Source: Microvirga sp. 17 mud 1-3
Lineage (GTDB): Bacteria; Pseudomonadota; Alphaproteobacteria; Rhizobiales; Beijerinckiaceae
Assembly: GCF_003151255.1 (NCBI RefSeq)
Contig: NZ_CP029481.1
Location: 3,286,001 to 3,350,000 of the forward strand
Direction: 5' to 3'
Length of the DNA: 64,000 bases
The position numbers were made by a program, and so were the translations under genes. Shown here in pieces: positions 1 to 7,260 of this stretch. The notes beneath the pieces were generated by a model. It made no database searches, was not told where the DNA came from, and saw only the letters and a list, made by a program, of their open reading frames with translations. How positions within the stretch are numbered: position 1 is the first letter of the stretch; every line of letters begins with the position of its first letter.

Positions 1-733
1 GGTGTGAGGGAGAGGCCCCCTCGATCCCGGCCGCCAGGTTGGTGACGACCGAGACGGCCGCGACCTTCAGGCCATAGTAGCGCGCGAGGATCACCTCCGG
101 CACCGTCGACATGCCGACGAGATCACCACCGAGCGTCTGGACCATGCGGATCTCCGCAGGCGTCTCGAAGCTCGGGCCCGAGAGCCAGGCATAGACGCCT
201 TCGGGCAGCGCGATACCGGTCTTGTCCGCCGCGCGGCGGAGTGCTGCGCGCAGGCCCTCGTCATAAGCGCCCGTCAAGGAGACGAAACGGCTTTCGGTGT
301 GGTCGCGCAGGAGCGGATTGGCGCCCGAGAGGTTCAGATGGTCGTTGATGGCCACGAGGCTGCCGGGGCGGATCTGCGCCCTCACCGAGCCGGCCGCATT
401 GGTCAGGACCAGGGTCGGAATCCCGAGTTCCTTCACGAGCGCGACCGGCACGCGCATGGCGCCTGCATCGCCCGTCTCGTAGTAATGCGCCCGCCCCTGG
501 AACAGGAGGACACGCCTCCCCTCCAGCAGGCCGGCCACGAGGCGTCCCGCATGGCCGGACACGCCGCTTCTCGGAAAATGGGGAATATCCGCATAGGCAA
601 GGCTCACGGCCTCGTCCAACTCGTCCACGAGGGTGCCGAGGCCCGTACCGAGGACGATGGCCGCGTCGAAGGTGCCTTCAATGCCGTTGGCGCGCACGAA
701 CGCGACGGCTTCCTGAACGTTCGAATGAATCAT
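1..733 (-). CDS. punA: purine nucleoside phosphorylase, C-terminus cut by window edge
   Basis: Phosphorolysis of purine nucleosides to free base and ribose-1-phosphate in the cytoplasm. The frame opens at ATG 733 and runs 244 codons off the left edge, so roughly the last 25-30 residues are missing. Family motifs of trimeric PNPs are visible: GTGLG near residue 30, GRAHYYE near 80, TNAAGS near 110, SGPSFETPAEIRM and GMSTVPE near 190-205, and VTNLAAG near the cut. The Asn of VTN is the residue that in trimeric PNPs reads 6-oxopurines, so inosine and guanosine are the likely substrates (inference). It starts 5 bases after the cytidine deaminase stop and is the last visible gene of the nucleoside uptake operon. 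Confidence 0.9.
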   Translation of the reverse strand, partial: MIHSNVQEAVAFVRANGIEGTFDAAIVLGTGLGTLVDELDEAVSLAYADIPHFPRSGVSGHAGRLVAGLLEGRRVLLFQGRAHYYETGDAGAMRVPVALVKELGIPTLVLTNAAGSVRAQIRPGSLVAINDHLNLSGANPLLRDHTESRFVSLTGAYDEGLRAALRRAADKTGIALPEGVYAWLSGPSFETPAEIRMVQTLGGDLVGMSTVPEVILARYYGLKVAAVSVVTNLAAGIEGASPSH

Positions 734-738
734 GATTC

Positions 739-1143
739 CTACCGAATGCCCAGGTTGTCGGGCCCGAACGAGAACGGCAACAGCGCATCCAGGGTGAAGC
801 TTTCGCGGATTCCGTTCGGTCCCGCAACATGGATCGGCGTATCGGGCTGCGCGAATTCCCGAATGCGCTGGCGGCACCCGCCGCAGGGGGTGACAAGATT
901 CTCCCCCTCGCCCATCACCACGATAGCGGCGATCCGGCTCTCGCCGGCCGCGATCATGGCCGAGATGGCGCCTGCTTCCGCGCAGCTGCCGACCGGATAG
1001 GCCGCGTTCTCGACATTGCAGCCGGAAAAGACCCGGCCGCTCGGCGTCGCGATGGCGGCGCCTACCTTGAAATTCGAGTAGGGCGCATAGGCGCGCTCCT
1101 GGATGGCCCTGGCGGCGGAAAAGAGCTCGTCGAGCGACACCAT
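739..1143 (-). CDS. cdd: cytidine deaminase
   Basis: Zinc-dependent hydrolysis of cytidine or deoxycytidine to uridine or deoxyuridine. The zinc and catalytic motifs CAEAGAI and PCGGCRQ are intact, with the glutamate of CAE as proton shuttle. The length of about 134 residues fits the small homotetrameric class. I prefer the ATG at 1143 to an in-frame ATG at 1161: an AAGGAG Shine-Dalgarno lies just upstream of 1143, and the 1161 start would lie further inside the end of the upstream permease gene. It sits between the permease and the purine nucleoside phosphorylase, so imported pyrimidine and purine nucleosides can be salvaged by one transcript. Confidence 0.93.
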   Translation of the reverse strand: MVSLDELFSAARAIQERAYAPYSNFKVGAAIATPSGRVFSGCNVENAAYPVGSCAEAGAISAMIAAGESRIAAIVVMGEGENLVTPCGGCRQRIREFAQPDTPIHVAGPNGIRESFTLDALLPFSFGPDNLGIR

Positions 1144-1144
1144 G

Positions 1145-2050
1145 TCAGCGCTCCTTGACATAAGGGATACCCGAAGCGCGCGGCGGGATGGCCGTCCCGA
1201 TGACGCCCGCCAGGAGGATCACGGTCATCAGATAGGGCAGCGCCTGGATGGCCTGTACCGGTACCTCACCGATCCCCGGCAGCGCAATGCCTTGCAGGCG
1301 GATCGAGATGGCGTCGAGAAGCCCGAACAGGAAACAGGCTCCGAGTGCGGGCCAGGCGCGCCACTTGGCGAAGATGAGGGCCGCAAGCGCGATGAAGCCC
1401 TTGCCGGCGGTCATGTTCGGCAGGAAGCCGGCCGACTGGCCGACCGAGAGGTAGGTGCCCGCCACCCCGCACAGCACGCCCGCGATGGCGACGGCGGTGT
1501 AGCGCAGACCCGCGACGGAGATCCCGGCCGTGTCCACGGCCGCCGGGTTCTCGCCAACGGCGCGCAGGCGCAGGCCGAAGCGGGTGCGGCCCAGCACGAA
1601 CCAGGTCACCGGCACGGCCAGGAGCGCGATATAGACAAGGGCGGAATGGCCGAAGAGCAGCTCGTCGAAGCGCTGGTCGCCTTCGAGGGGAGGTGTACGC
1701 CCACCCTGCCCGTACCAGGCATTGCCGACGATGGCCGTGAGGCCCGCGGCCAGCATGTTGATGGCGACGCCCGAGACGATCTGGTTGCCGCGCTGGCTGA
1801 TGGCCGCAAATCCGTGGATGAGCGCGAACACCACCGATGCGCCGATCCCGGCCATCAGCCCGATCCAGGCGGAACCGGACGCATAGGAGGCCGCCGCGGC
1901 CGCAAAGGCGGCGACAAGCATCTTGCCCTCGAGCCCGATATCCACGACGCCCGATTTCTCCGACCACAGGCCTGCAAGGCACGCGGCGAGAAGCGGGACG
2001 GAGAGCCTGAGACCGGAATCGAACAGGGTGACGAGATCGGCAGGATTCAT
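1145..2050 (-). CDS. nucleoside ABC transporter permease (second permease, YufQ/NupQ type)
   Basis: Integral inner-membrane subunit of a BMP-type (simple sugar/nucleoside) ABC importer. The 301 residues contain about eight hydrophobic segments and the glycine-rich, small-residue pattern of the BPD_transp_2 family (for example GLEGKMLVAAF near residue 40 and SVAGLRYTAVAIAG near 180). It starts 2 bases after the stop of the preceding permease gene. Context with a BMP binding protein, cdd and punA points to nucleoside uptake; this is inferred from neighbours and family, not from a known substrate site. Confidence 0.88.
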   Translation of the reverse strand: MNPADLVTLFDSGLRLSVPLLAACLAGLWSEKSGVVDIGLEGKMLVAAFAAAAASYASGSAWIGLMAGIGASVVFALIHGFAAISQRGNQIVSGVAINMLAAGLTAIVGNAWYGQGGRTPPLEGDQRFDELLFGHSALVYIALLAVPVTWFVLGRTRFGLRLRAVGENPAAVDTAGISVAGLRYTAVAIAGVLCGVAGTYLSVGQSAGFLPNMTAGKGFIALAALIFAKWRAWPALGACFLFGLLDAISIRLQGIALPGIGEVPVQAIQALPYLMTVILLAGVIGTAIPPRASGIPYVKER

Positions 2051-2052
2051 GA

Positions 2053-3156
2053 TCAGGCCCTCGCCAGTGCCGGGCGCGGCATCATGCGCGCCACGAGACG
2101 CCGGAACAGGCCTTCGAGGGCGCCCGCGAAGAGAATGATGATGCCCCCGATCACTACCACCATGTCGCGGGTGATCGCCGGCTGCTCGAAGGCGAGCTCG
2201 GCGCCGCCCTGGTAGAGAATGCCGAACAGGAGCGACGACAGGATGATGCCGGCCGGGTGGGCGCGCCCCATGAGCGCAACCGCGATGCCGACGAAGCCGT
2301 AGCCGGCCGTGAATTCGAGGAGCAGGCGGTGCTGGTAGCCCATGAGCTCATTGACCGCGAGGCCGCCGGCGAGCGCGCCGGAAAGCACCATCGCGATGAT
2401 GATGATCCGTGCCGGCGAAATGCCCGCATAGACCGCAGCCGAGGGGCTCGATCCGACCACGCGGATCGCATAGCCGAGGCGGGAGCGGTAGATAAGGAGC
2501 CAGACGGCGTAGGATGCGGCGAGCGCCAGGAGCAGCGTGAGGTTGAGCTGCGAGGGCGGAATCTCGATGCCGAAAACCGCGAAGACCTCGTGCATGAACG
2601 GAATGGAGGCCTGCGGCGGGAAGGCCGGAGTCTCGGGGTTCATGTTCTGCGGCGCGCGCAGGACATTCACCAGAAGGTAGACGATCAGCACGCTGGCGAG
2701 CCAGTTGAACATGATCGTCGTGATGACGATGTGGCTGCCGCGCTTGGCCTGCAGATAGCCCGGAACGGCCGCCCAGGCCGCCCCGAAGGCCGCGGCTCCA
2801 AGGATGCCAAGAGGGATCAGGATGAAGCCCGGCAGGAACGTGAGATTGTTGAGGACAAGCGCGACCCCAAGGCCCGCGAGCGTCGCCTGCCCCTCCCCGC
2901 CGATGTTGAACAGGCCCGCATGGTAAGCGACCGCGACCGCGAGGCCGACGAAGATGAAGTCGGTCATGTAGAACAGGGTGAAGCCGAGCCCCTCCCCGGT
3001 TGCCAGGCTGCCCTGGAGCAGCAGGCGCGTCGCCGTCAGCGGGTTCTCGCCGATGCCGACCACCACGAGGCCGGCCACCAGGAAGGCGGCGACCACCGAG
3101 ACGGCGGGCACCAGGATCGTGTCGGCCCATCTGGGCAGGTCGATGGGAGCGCTCAC
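2053..3156 (-). CDS. nucleoside ABC transporter permease (first permease, YufP/NupP type)
   Basis: Companion permease of the same importer, 367 residues with about ten hydrophobic spans and the BPD_transp_2 signature stretch FNIGGEGQATLAGLG near residue 125. The start codon is GTG at 3156, which overlaps the TGA of the VOC gene (GTGA junction), so translation is coupled. The longer N-terminal region and the following shorter permease reproduce the usual two-permease arrangement of BMP-family nucleoside importers. Confidence 0.88.
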   Translation of the reverse strand: MSAPIDLPRWADTILVPAVSVVAAFLVAGLVVVGIGENPLTATRLLLQGSLATGEGLGFTLFYMTDFIFVGLAVAVAYHAGLFNIGGEGQATLAGLGVALVLNNLTFLPGFILIPLGILGAAAFGAAWAAVPGYLQAKRGSHIVITTIMFNWLASVLIVYLLVNVLRAPQNMNPETPAFPPQASIPFMHEVFAVFGIEIPPSQLNLTLLLALAASYAVWLLIYRSRLGYAIRVVGSSPSAAVYAGISPARIIIIAMVLSGALAGGLAVNELMGYQHRLLLEFTAGYGFVGIAVALMGRAHPAGIILSSLLFGILYQGGAELAFEQPAITRDMVVVIGGIIILFAGALEGLFRRLVARMMPRPALARA

Positions 3157-3590
3157 GTGAGACTGTCCGGCAGATAAAGATGGCCCTGCTCGTCGAGCGG
3201 GAAGGACGGGTTCCAGGCCACCTCCCAGAGGTGGCCGTCCGGATCGGCGAAATAGCCCGAATAGCCGCCCCAGAACACGTCCTGCAGGGGCTTGACCGGC
3301 CTGGCGCCCGCCTCGACCGCGCGGGCATAGACGGCGTCGGCCTCGGCCTTGGAGCGGGCGTTGTAGGCGAGCGTGACGGCCGCAAAGCCCGTGGGCCGGT
3401 CCTCGACCTCTGCATCCTTCGCAAGGTCGGCGCGGCCGAACAGGCCGAGCGCGAGGCCATTGGCCTGGAAGAACGTCACCTCGGGCTGGCTCGACGAGGA
3501 GGCCTTCCAGCCCCAGGCCTCGTAGAAGGCGCGGGCGCGGACCATGTCGGAGACGCCGAGGGTCACAAGGCTCAGGCGGGGTTGCATCAT
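3153..3590 (-). CDS. VOC (glyoxalase/bleomycin-resistance fold) family protein
   Basis: A 145-residue protein with a vicinal-oxygen-chelate fold: an N-terminal betaalphabeta unit (RLSLVTLGVSDMVRARAFYE) and a C-terminal half with GYSGYFADPDGHLWEVAWNP, where DPDGHLWE is the typical ligand-bearing beta-strand. Substrate is unknown; members include lyases, dioxygenases and resistance proteins. The start is ATG 3590, overlapping the TGA of the ATPase gene (ATGA). An in-frame extension to 3683 would lie inside the ATPase. Its position inside an ABC operon, coupled at both ends to transporter genes, is unusual and suggests co-production with the importer. Confidence 0.82.
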   Translation of the reverse strand: MMQPRLSLVTLGVSDMVRARAFYEAWGWKASSSSQPEVTFFQANGLALGLFGRADLAKDAEVEDRPTGFAAVTLAYNARSKAEADAVYARAVEAGARPVKPLQDVFWGGYSGYFADPDGHLWEVAWNPSFPLDEQGHLYLPDSLT

Positions 3591-5110
3591 GCGGCCTCGT
3601 CGGTCACGCCGGCCATCAGGAGGCCGAGATCCTGCTCGCTCGTCTCCGACGCCTTGCGCTCGCCGGTGATCTGCCCGCCGCACATGGTGAGGATGCGGTC
3701 GGACAGGTTCATGATCTCGTCGAGCTCGACGGAGACGAGTAGAATGCCGACGCCCGCGTCGCGCAGGGCAATCAGGCGGCGGTGGATGAACTCGATAGCG
3801 CCGATATCGACGCCGCGGGTGGGCTGGCCCACGAGCAGCACCCTGGGCCCGCGCTCGATCTCCCGCGCCAGCACGATCTTCTGCTGGTTGCCGCCGGAAA
3901 ACTTCGAGGTCTTCAGCCGCGGCGCCGGCGGGCGCACGTCGTACTGCGCCATCTTCTCCGAGAGATCCGCCACCATGCGGTCGTGATCGAGAATGGGCCC
4001 GTGTCCGAGCCGGGGCTCGTCGCTGAAGCCCAGGATGGCGCTCTCGAAGGCCGGGAATGCGGGCACGAGCCCCATGCGCAGGCGGTCCTCCGGCACGTGC
4101 AGGAGCCCGAGCTGGCGCATGCGATGGGGGTTGTGGTCCGCGAAGGTAATGTCCTGTCCGTCGAGGCGGACGCTCCCGAGCACCGGCTGGCGCATCCCGG
4201 CCAAAGCCTCCAGGAGCTCGCTCTGCCCGTTTCCGGACACCCCCGCGATGCCGACGATCTCGCCCGCCCGGATGGTGAAGGATGCATTCGCGACGCGCAG
4301 CACGCCGCGGGAATCGACCACCGACAGGTCCTTCACTTCGAGCAGTGGCGCGCCAGGCGCGCGCTCCGCCTTCTCGACGCGCAGAAGCACCCGGCGGCCG
4401 ACCATGAGCTCCGCCAGTTCGGGCGGCGACGTGGACGCGGTCTCGAGGGTTGCAACCATCTCGCCCCGGCGCATGACCGAGACGCGGTCCGTCGCGGCCA
4501 TGATCTCCCGCAGCTTGTGGGTGATGAGGATGACGGTCTTGCCCTGGGCCTTCAGGGCCCGGAGCAGATCGAAGAGTGCGTCCGCCTCGGCAGGCGTGAG
4601 CACGGCGGTCGGCTCGTCGAGGATGAGGATGTCGGCGCCGCGATAGAGCGCCTTGAGGATTTCCACGCGCTGCTGCAGCCCGACCGACAGGTCTCCGACC
4701 GTCGCGTCCACGTCGATCTGCAGCCCGTAATCCCGGGACAGCCGCGCCAGCTCGGCCCGGACCTTTGCCTCGCCCCGGCGCAGCAGAGCGCCGCCCTCGG
4801 CGCCCAGCATCACGTTCTCGACCACCGAGAGAGGCTCCACCAGCATGAAGTGCTGATGGACCATGCCGATGCCGGCACGGATCGCATCGGCCGGAGAGCG
4901 GATGGAGACGAGATTTCCGCCGACGCGGATTTCGCCGGAATCGGCCTCGTAGAAGCCGTAGAGGATCGACATGAGCGTCGATTTGCCCGCGCCGTTCTCC
5001 CCGACGATGCCGTGGATCGTGCCGCGCGCCACATCGAGGCTCACGTCCTTGTTGGCGTGAACGGCCCCGAAGCTCTTGTTGATGGCGAGAAGCTGGATGG
5101 CAGGATTCAT
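3587..5110 (-). CDS. nucleoside ABC transporter ATP-binding protein (YufO/NupO type, two fused NBDs)
   Basis: Energises the BMP-type importer. Two nucleotide-binding domains lie in one chain of 507 residues. The first has Walker A GENGAGKST and LILDEPTAVL. The second has a degenerate P-loop (GVSGNGQSE), signature FSGGNQQK and a Walker B region LLVGQPTRGVD, in which Gln replaces the usual catalytic Glu. This asymmetry is normal in the family, where the first site does most of the hydrolysis. I use ATG 5110, which puts the conserved opening LLAINKSFG within a dozen residues; an in-frame ATG at 5173 would start within the intercistronic hairpin. Confidence 0.92.
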   Translation of the reverse strand: MNPAIQLLAINKSFGAVHANKDVSLDVARGTIHGIVGENGAGKSTLMSILYGFYEADSGEIRVGGNLVSIRSPADAIRAGIGMVHQHFMLVEPLSVVENVMLGAEGGALLRRGEAKVRAELARLSRDYGLQIDVDATVGDLSVGLQQRVEILKALYRGADILILDEPTAVLTPAEADALFDLLRALKAQGKTVILITHKLREIMAATDRVSVMRRGEMVATLETASTSPPELAELMVGRRVLLRVEKAERAPGAPLLEVKDLSVVDSRGVLRVANASFTIRAGEIVGIAGVSGNGQSELLEALAGMRQPVLGSVRLDGQDITFADHNPHRMRQLGLLHVPEDRLRMGLVPAFPAFESAILGFSDEPRLGHGPILDHDRMVADLSEKMAQYDVRPPAPRLKTSKFSGGNQQKIVLAREIERGPRVLLVGQPTRGVDIGAIEFIHRRLIALRDAGVGILLVSVELDEIMNLSDRILTMCGGQITGERKASETSEQDLGLLMAGVTDEAA

Positions 5111-5153
5111 CGATAAGCTCGGGCGTCGTCCCACGCCGGGTGGCACGAGGAGA

Positions 5154-5189
5154 AAGGGACCCGGCACCGGCAACCGGCGCGGGTCCCTT
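5154..5189 (-). terminator. intercistronic hairpin between binding-protein and ATPase genes
   Basis: Arms AAGGGACCC (5154-5162) and GGGTCCCTT (5181-5189) pair perfectly. An inner stem of CCGG pairs closes a CAA loop. On the minus strand the hairpin is followed by TTTCTCC, so it may terminate partially or protect the 3' end of the binding-protein message, which would give more binding protein than membrane subunits. Confidence 0.5.
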
Positions 5190-5230
5190 CCGACGTTACG
5201 GCTTCGTCAGGCAATGACAAGCCCGACGGC

Positions 5231-6241
5231 TCATTGGACCGGGCACTTGGAGTCCGACATGTAGTCGTGCACCTGGATGGCACCGGACTTGATGTCAGCG
5301 GCGGCCTTGTCGGCGGCGGCCTTCATGTCGGGCGTGATGAGCGACTTGTTGTTGTCGTCGAGCGCCCAGGCCACGCCGTCCTCCTTGAGGCCGAGCACGT
5401 TGAGGCCCGCCTTGAAGGTGCCCTTCTTGGCCTGGTCGAACACGTTGTAGGTGGCGACGTCCACGCGCTTGACCATCGAGGTCAGCACCTTGCCCGGATG
5501 CAGGCCGTTCTGATTGGAATCGACACCGATGCCGAGCTTGCCCGCATCCGCAGTGGCGCGCAGCACGCCGATGCCGGTGCCGCCAGCCGCGTGGTAGACC
5601 ACGTCCGCGCCACGGTCGATCTGGCTCTTGGCGAGCTCGCCTCCCTTCACCGGGTCGGCCCAGGCGGCGCCCGTGGTGCCGGTCATGTTCTGGAACACTT
5701 CCGCGTCCTTGTTGGCGTATTTCACACCCTGGACGTAGCCGCAGGCGAACTTACGGATGAGCGGGATGTCCATGCCGCCCACGAAGCCGACCTTGCCGGT
5801 CTTGGACGCCTTGGCGGCCAGGAGGCCTACCAGGAAGGAGCCCTCATGCTCCTTAAACACGATGGATTCCACGTTCGGCTTCTCGACCACCGCGTCGATG
5901 ATCGCGAACTTGGTCTTCGGGAACTCGTCCGCCACCTTCTTGAGGGCCGATTCCTGGCTGAAGCCGACGGCCACGATGGGGGAATAGCCGTCCCGGGCGA
6001 AGCGGCGCAGGGCCTGCTCGCGCTGGGCGTCGTTCTGGGGCTCGAAATCGCGGTACTCGGTCCCGGTGTCCTTCTTGTACTTCTCGGCGCCCATATGGAC
6101 GCCCTCGTTGAAGGATTTGTCGAACTTTCCGCCCAGGTCGTAGACGACGGCCGGCTTGAACGCATCCTGTGCGAAGGCCACCGAGGCGGAGAGAGCGAGG
6201 CCCGCAAGAGCGAGGCCGAACTTGGTTGCTGTCATCGGCAT
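5231..6241 (-). CDS. BMP family ABC transporter substrate-binding protein (nucleoside)
   Basis: Periplasmic receptor of the nucleoside importer. A signal peptide (hydrophobic core GLALAGLALSASVAFA, cleavage after AFA) is followed by the BMP/PnrA opening VVYDLGGKFDKSFNEG, with later blocks VGGMDIPLIRKF and GVDSNQNGLHPG. ATG 6241 and ATG 6235 are both possible; AGGGA lies immediately upstream and spaces better to 6235. A further in-frame extension has no signal-peptide logic. No lipobox cysteine is seen, so the protein is soluble rather than lipid-anchored. It is the first gene of the operon that ends in punA. Confidence 0.9.
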   Translation of the reverse strand: MPMTATKFGLALAGLALSASVAFAQDAFKPAVVYDLGGKFDKSFNEGVHMGAEKYKKDTGTEYRDFEPQNDAQREQALRRFARDGYSPIVAVGFSQESALKKVADEFPKTKFAIIDAVVEKPNVESIVFKEHEGSFLVGLLAAKASKTGKVGFVGGMDIPLIRKFACGYVQGVKYANKDAEVFQNMTGTTGAAWADPVKGGELAKSQIDRGADVVYHAAGGTGIGVLRATADAGKLGIGVDSNQNGLHPGKVLTSMVKRVDVATYNVFDQAKKGTFKAGLNVLGLKEDGVAWALDDNNKSLITPDMKAAADKAAADIKSGAIQVHDYMSDSKCPVQ

Positions 6242-6387
6242 GTTCCCTGTATCGCCCGGGCTGTTACCCGGTTGCGCCCTGACGATGGCATGGGATGGGC
6301 CATGCCGCCAAGCACCTGTCAAGCGACGCCTGATCTTTCCTACAAGGAATGGTTGAAGCCGGGGGAGATGTCTATAAGGTCGCACTC

Positions 6388-7218
6388 ATGCCGCTGAGCC
6401 CGGACGAGATCGACCGTTATGCCCGCCATCTGGTCCTGCGGGACGTGGGTGGCCCGGGACAGCTCAAGCTCAAGGCCTCCCGGGTGCTGGTGATCGGCGC
6501 CGGAGGGCTGGGCGCGCCGCTGATCCAGTATCTCGCGGCCGCAGGAATCGGTCGGATCGGGATCGTGGACGATGACCGGGTGTCCCTGTCGAACCTCCAG
6601 CGGCAGGTCATCCACGGAACGCCCGACCTGGAGGATCTCAAGGCCGAGAGCGCCGCCCGGGCTGTCCACCGCCTGAACCCGCATGTGGCCGTCGATATTC
6701 ATGCCGGCAGGCTCACGGCCGAGAATGCCAGGAGCCTCGTCGCGGCCTACGACATCGTGGCCGACGGGTCGGACAATTTCGAGACCCGCTATGCGGTCTC
6801 GGATGCCTGTTTCGCCGAAAAGAAGCCCCTCGTGACCGCCGCCCTGGGGCAGTTCGACGGGTCGCTCACGACCATCAGGGCGCACGAGACGGACGCCTCC
6901 GGCCGCCCGAACCCGACCTATCGCTGCCTGTTCCCCTCCCCGCCCCCGCCCGGAGCCATCCCGACCTGTGCGGAGGCCGGCATCCTCGGGGCGCTTGCAG
7001 GCGTGATGGGAAGCCTCATGGCCATGGAGGTCCTGCGCGAGATCGTCGGCTTTGGCGAAAGCCTCGTCGGCCGCCTCCTCATGGTCGACGCCCGCTCCAT
7101 GCGCTTCGAGACGCTGCAATACGGGTGGGATGAGGGAAATCCGTTGAATGGCTCAACAGCCGCGGCGTCATCCCGGTCGGAGCGCAGCGGAGAGCCGGGC
7201 TTGCAGGAACAACCCTAA
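6388..7218 (+). CDS. ThiF/MoeB/HesA family adenylyltransferase
   Basis: E1-like enzyme that adenylates the C-terminal glycine of a ubiquitin-fold sulfur carrier (MoaD or ThiS type). The Rossmann nucleotide site VIGAGGLGAP lies near residue 37, NLQRQVIHG near 70 holds the ATP-binding Arg, ADGSDNFETRY near 120 the Mg-binding Asp, and PTCAEAGILG near 195 the conserved Cys. The paired CxxC zinc motifs of E. coli MoeB are absent: only one Cys remains at TYRCLFP, and none lies at the C-terminus. I use ATG 6388 with AAGG eight bases upstream. The last residues are encoded by a palindromic repeat. Whether it serves molybdopterin or thiamine synthesis cannot be told from context. Confidence 0.85.
   Translation: MPLSPDEIDRYARHLVLRDVGGPGQLKLKASRVLVIGAGGLGAPLIQYLAAAGIGRIGIVDDDRVSLSNLQRQVIHGTPDLEDLKAESAARAVHRLNPHVAVDIHAGRLTAENARSLVAAYDIVADGSDNFETRYAVSDACFAEKKPLVTAALGQFDGSLTTIRAHETDASGRPNPTYRCLFPSPPPPGAIPTCAEAGILGALAGVMGSLMAMEVLREIVGFGESLVGRLLMVDARSMRFETLQYGWDEGNPLNGSTAAASSRSERSGEPGLQEQP
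7167..7200. repeat. REP-like palindromic repeat inside the 3' end of the adenylyltransferase gene
   Basis: Begins GTCATCCCGG and ends CCGGGC, with the purine-rich core GGAGCGCAGCGGAGAG between. The same GTCATCCC opening occurs at 9702 and, as TCATCCC, at 26334. It lies in frame and encodes the tail SSRSERSGEPG of the preceding protein. Confidence 0.55.
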
Positions 7219-7224
7219 GACGAT

Positions 7225-7249
7225 CCTGGGGCCGCGCAGCGGCCCCAGG
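7225..7249. terminator. bidirectional terminator hairpin between convergent genes
   Basis: Perfect 11-bp stem CCTGGGGCCGC / GCGGCCCCAGG with a 3-base loop. It lies between the stop of the adenylyltransferase (+) and the stop of pheT (-). There is no long T-run on either side, so efficiency is uncertain. Confidence 0.6.
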
Positions 7250-7260
7250 TTGACGTTTCG

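Noticed and set aside
3782..5116. A 444-codon open frame opposite the nucleoside ATPase
   Set aside because: Shadow of the ABC ATPase with its Walker motifs on the other strand; composition is His, Arg and Asp rich.
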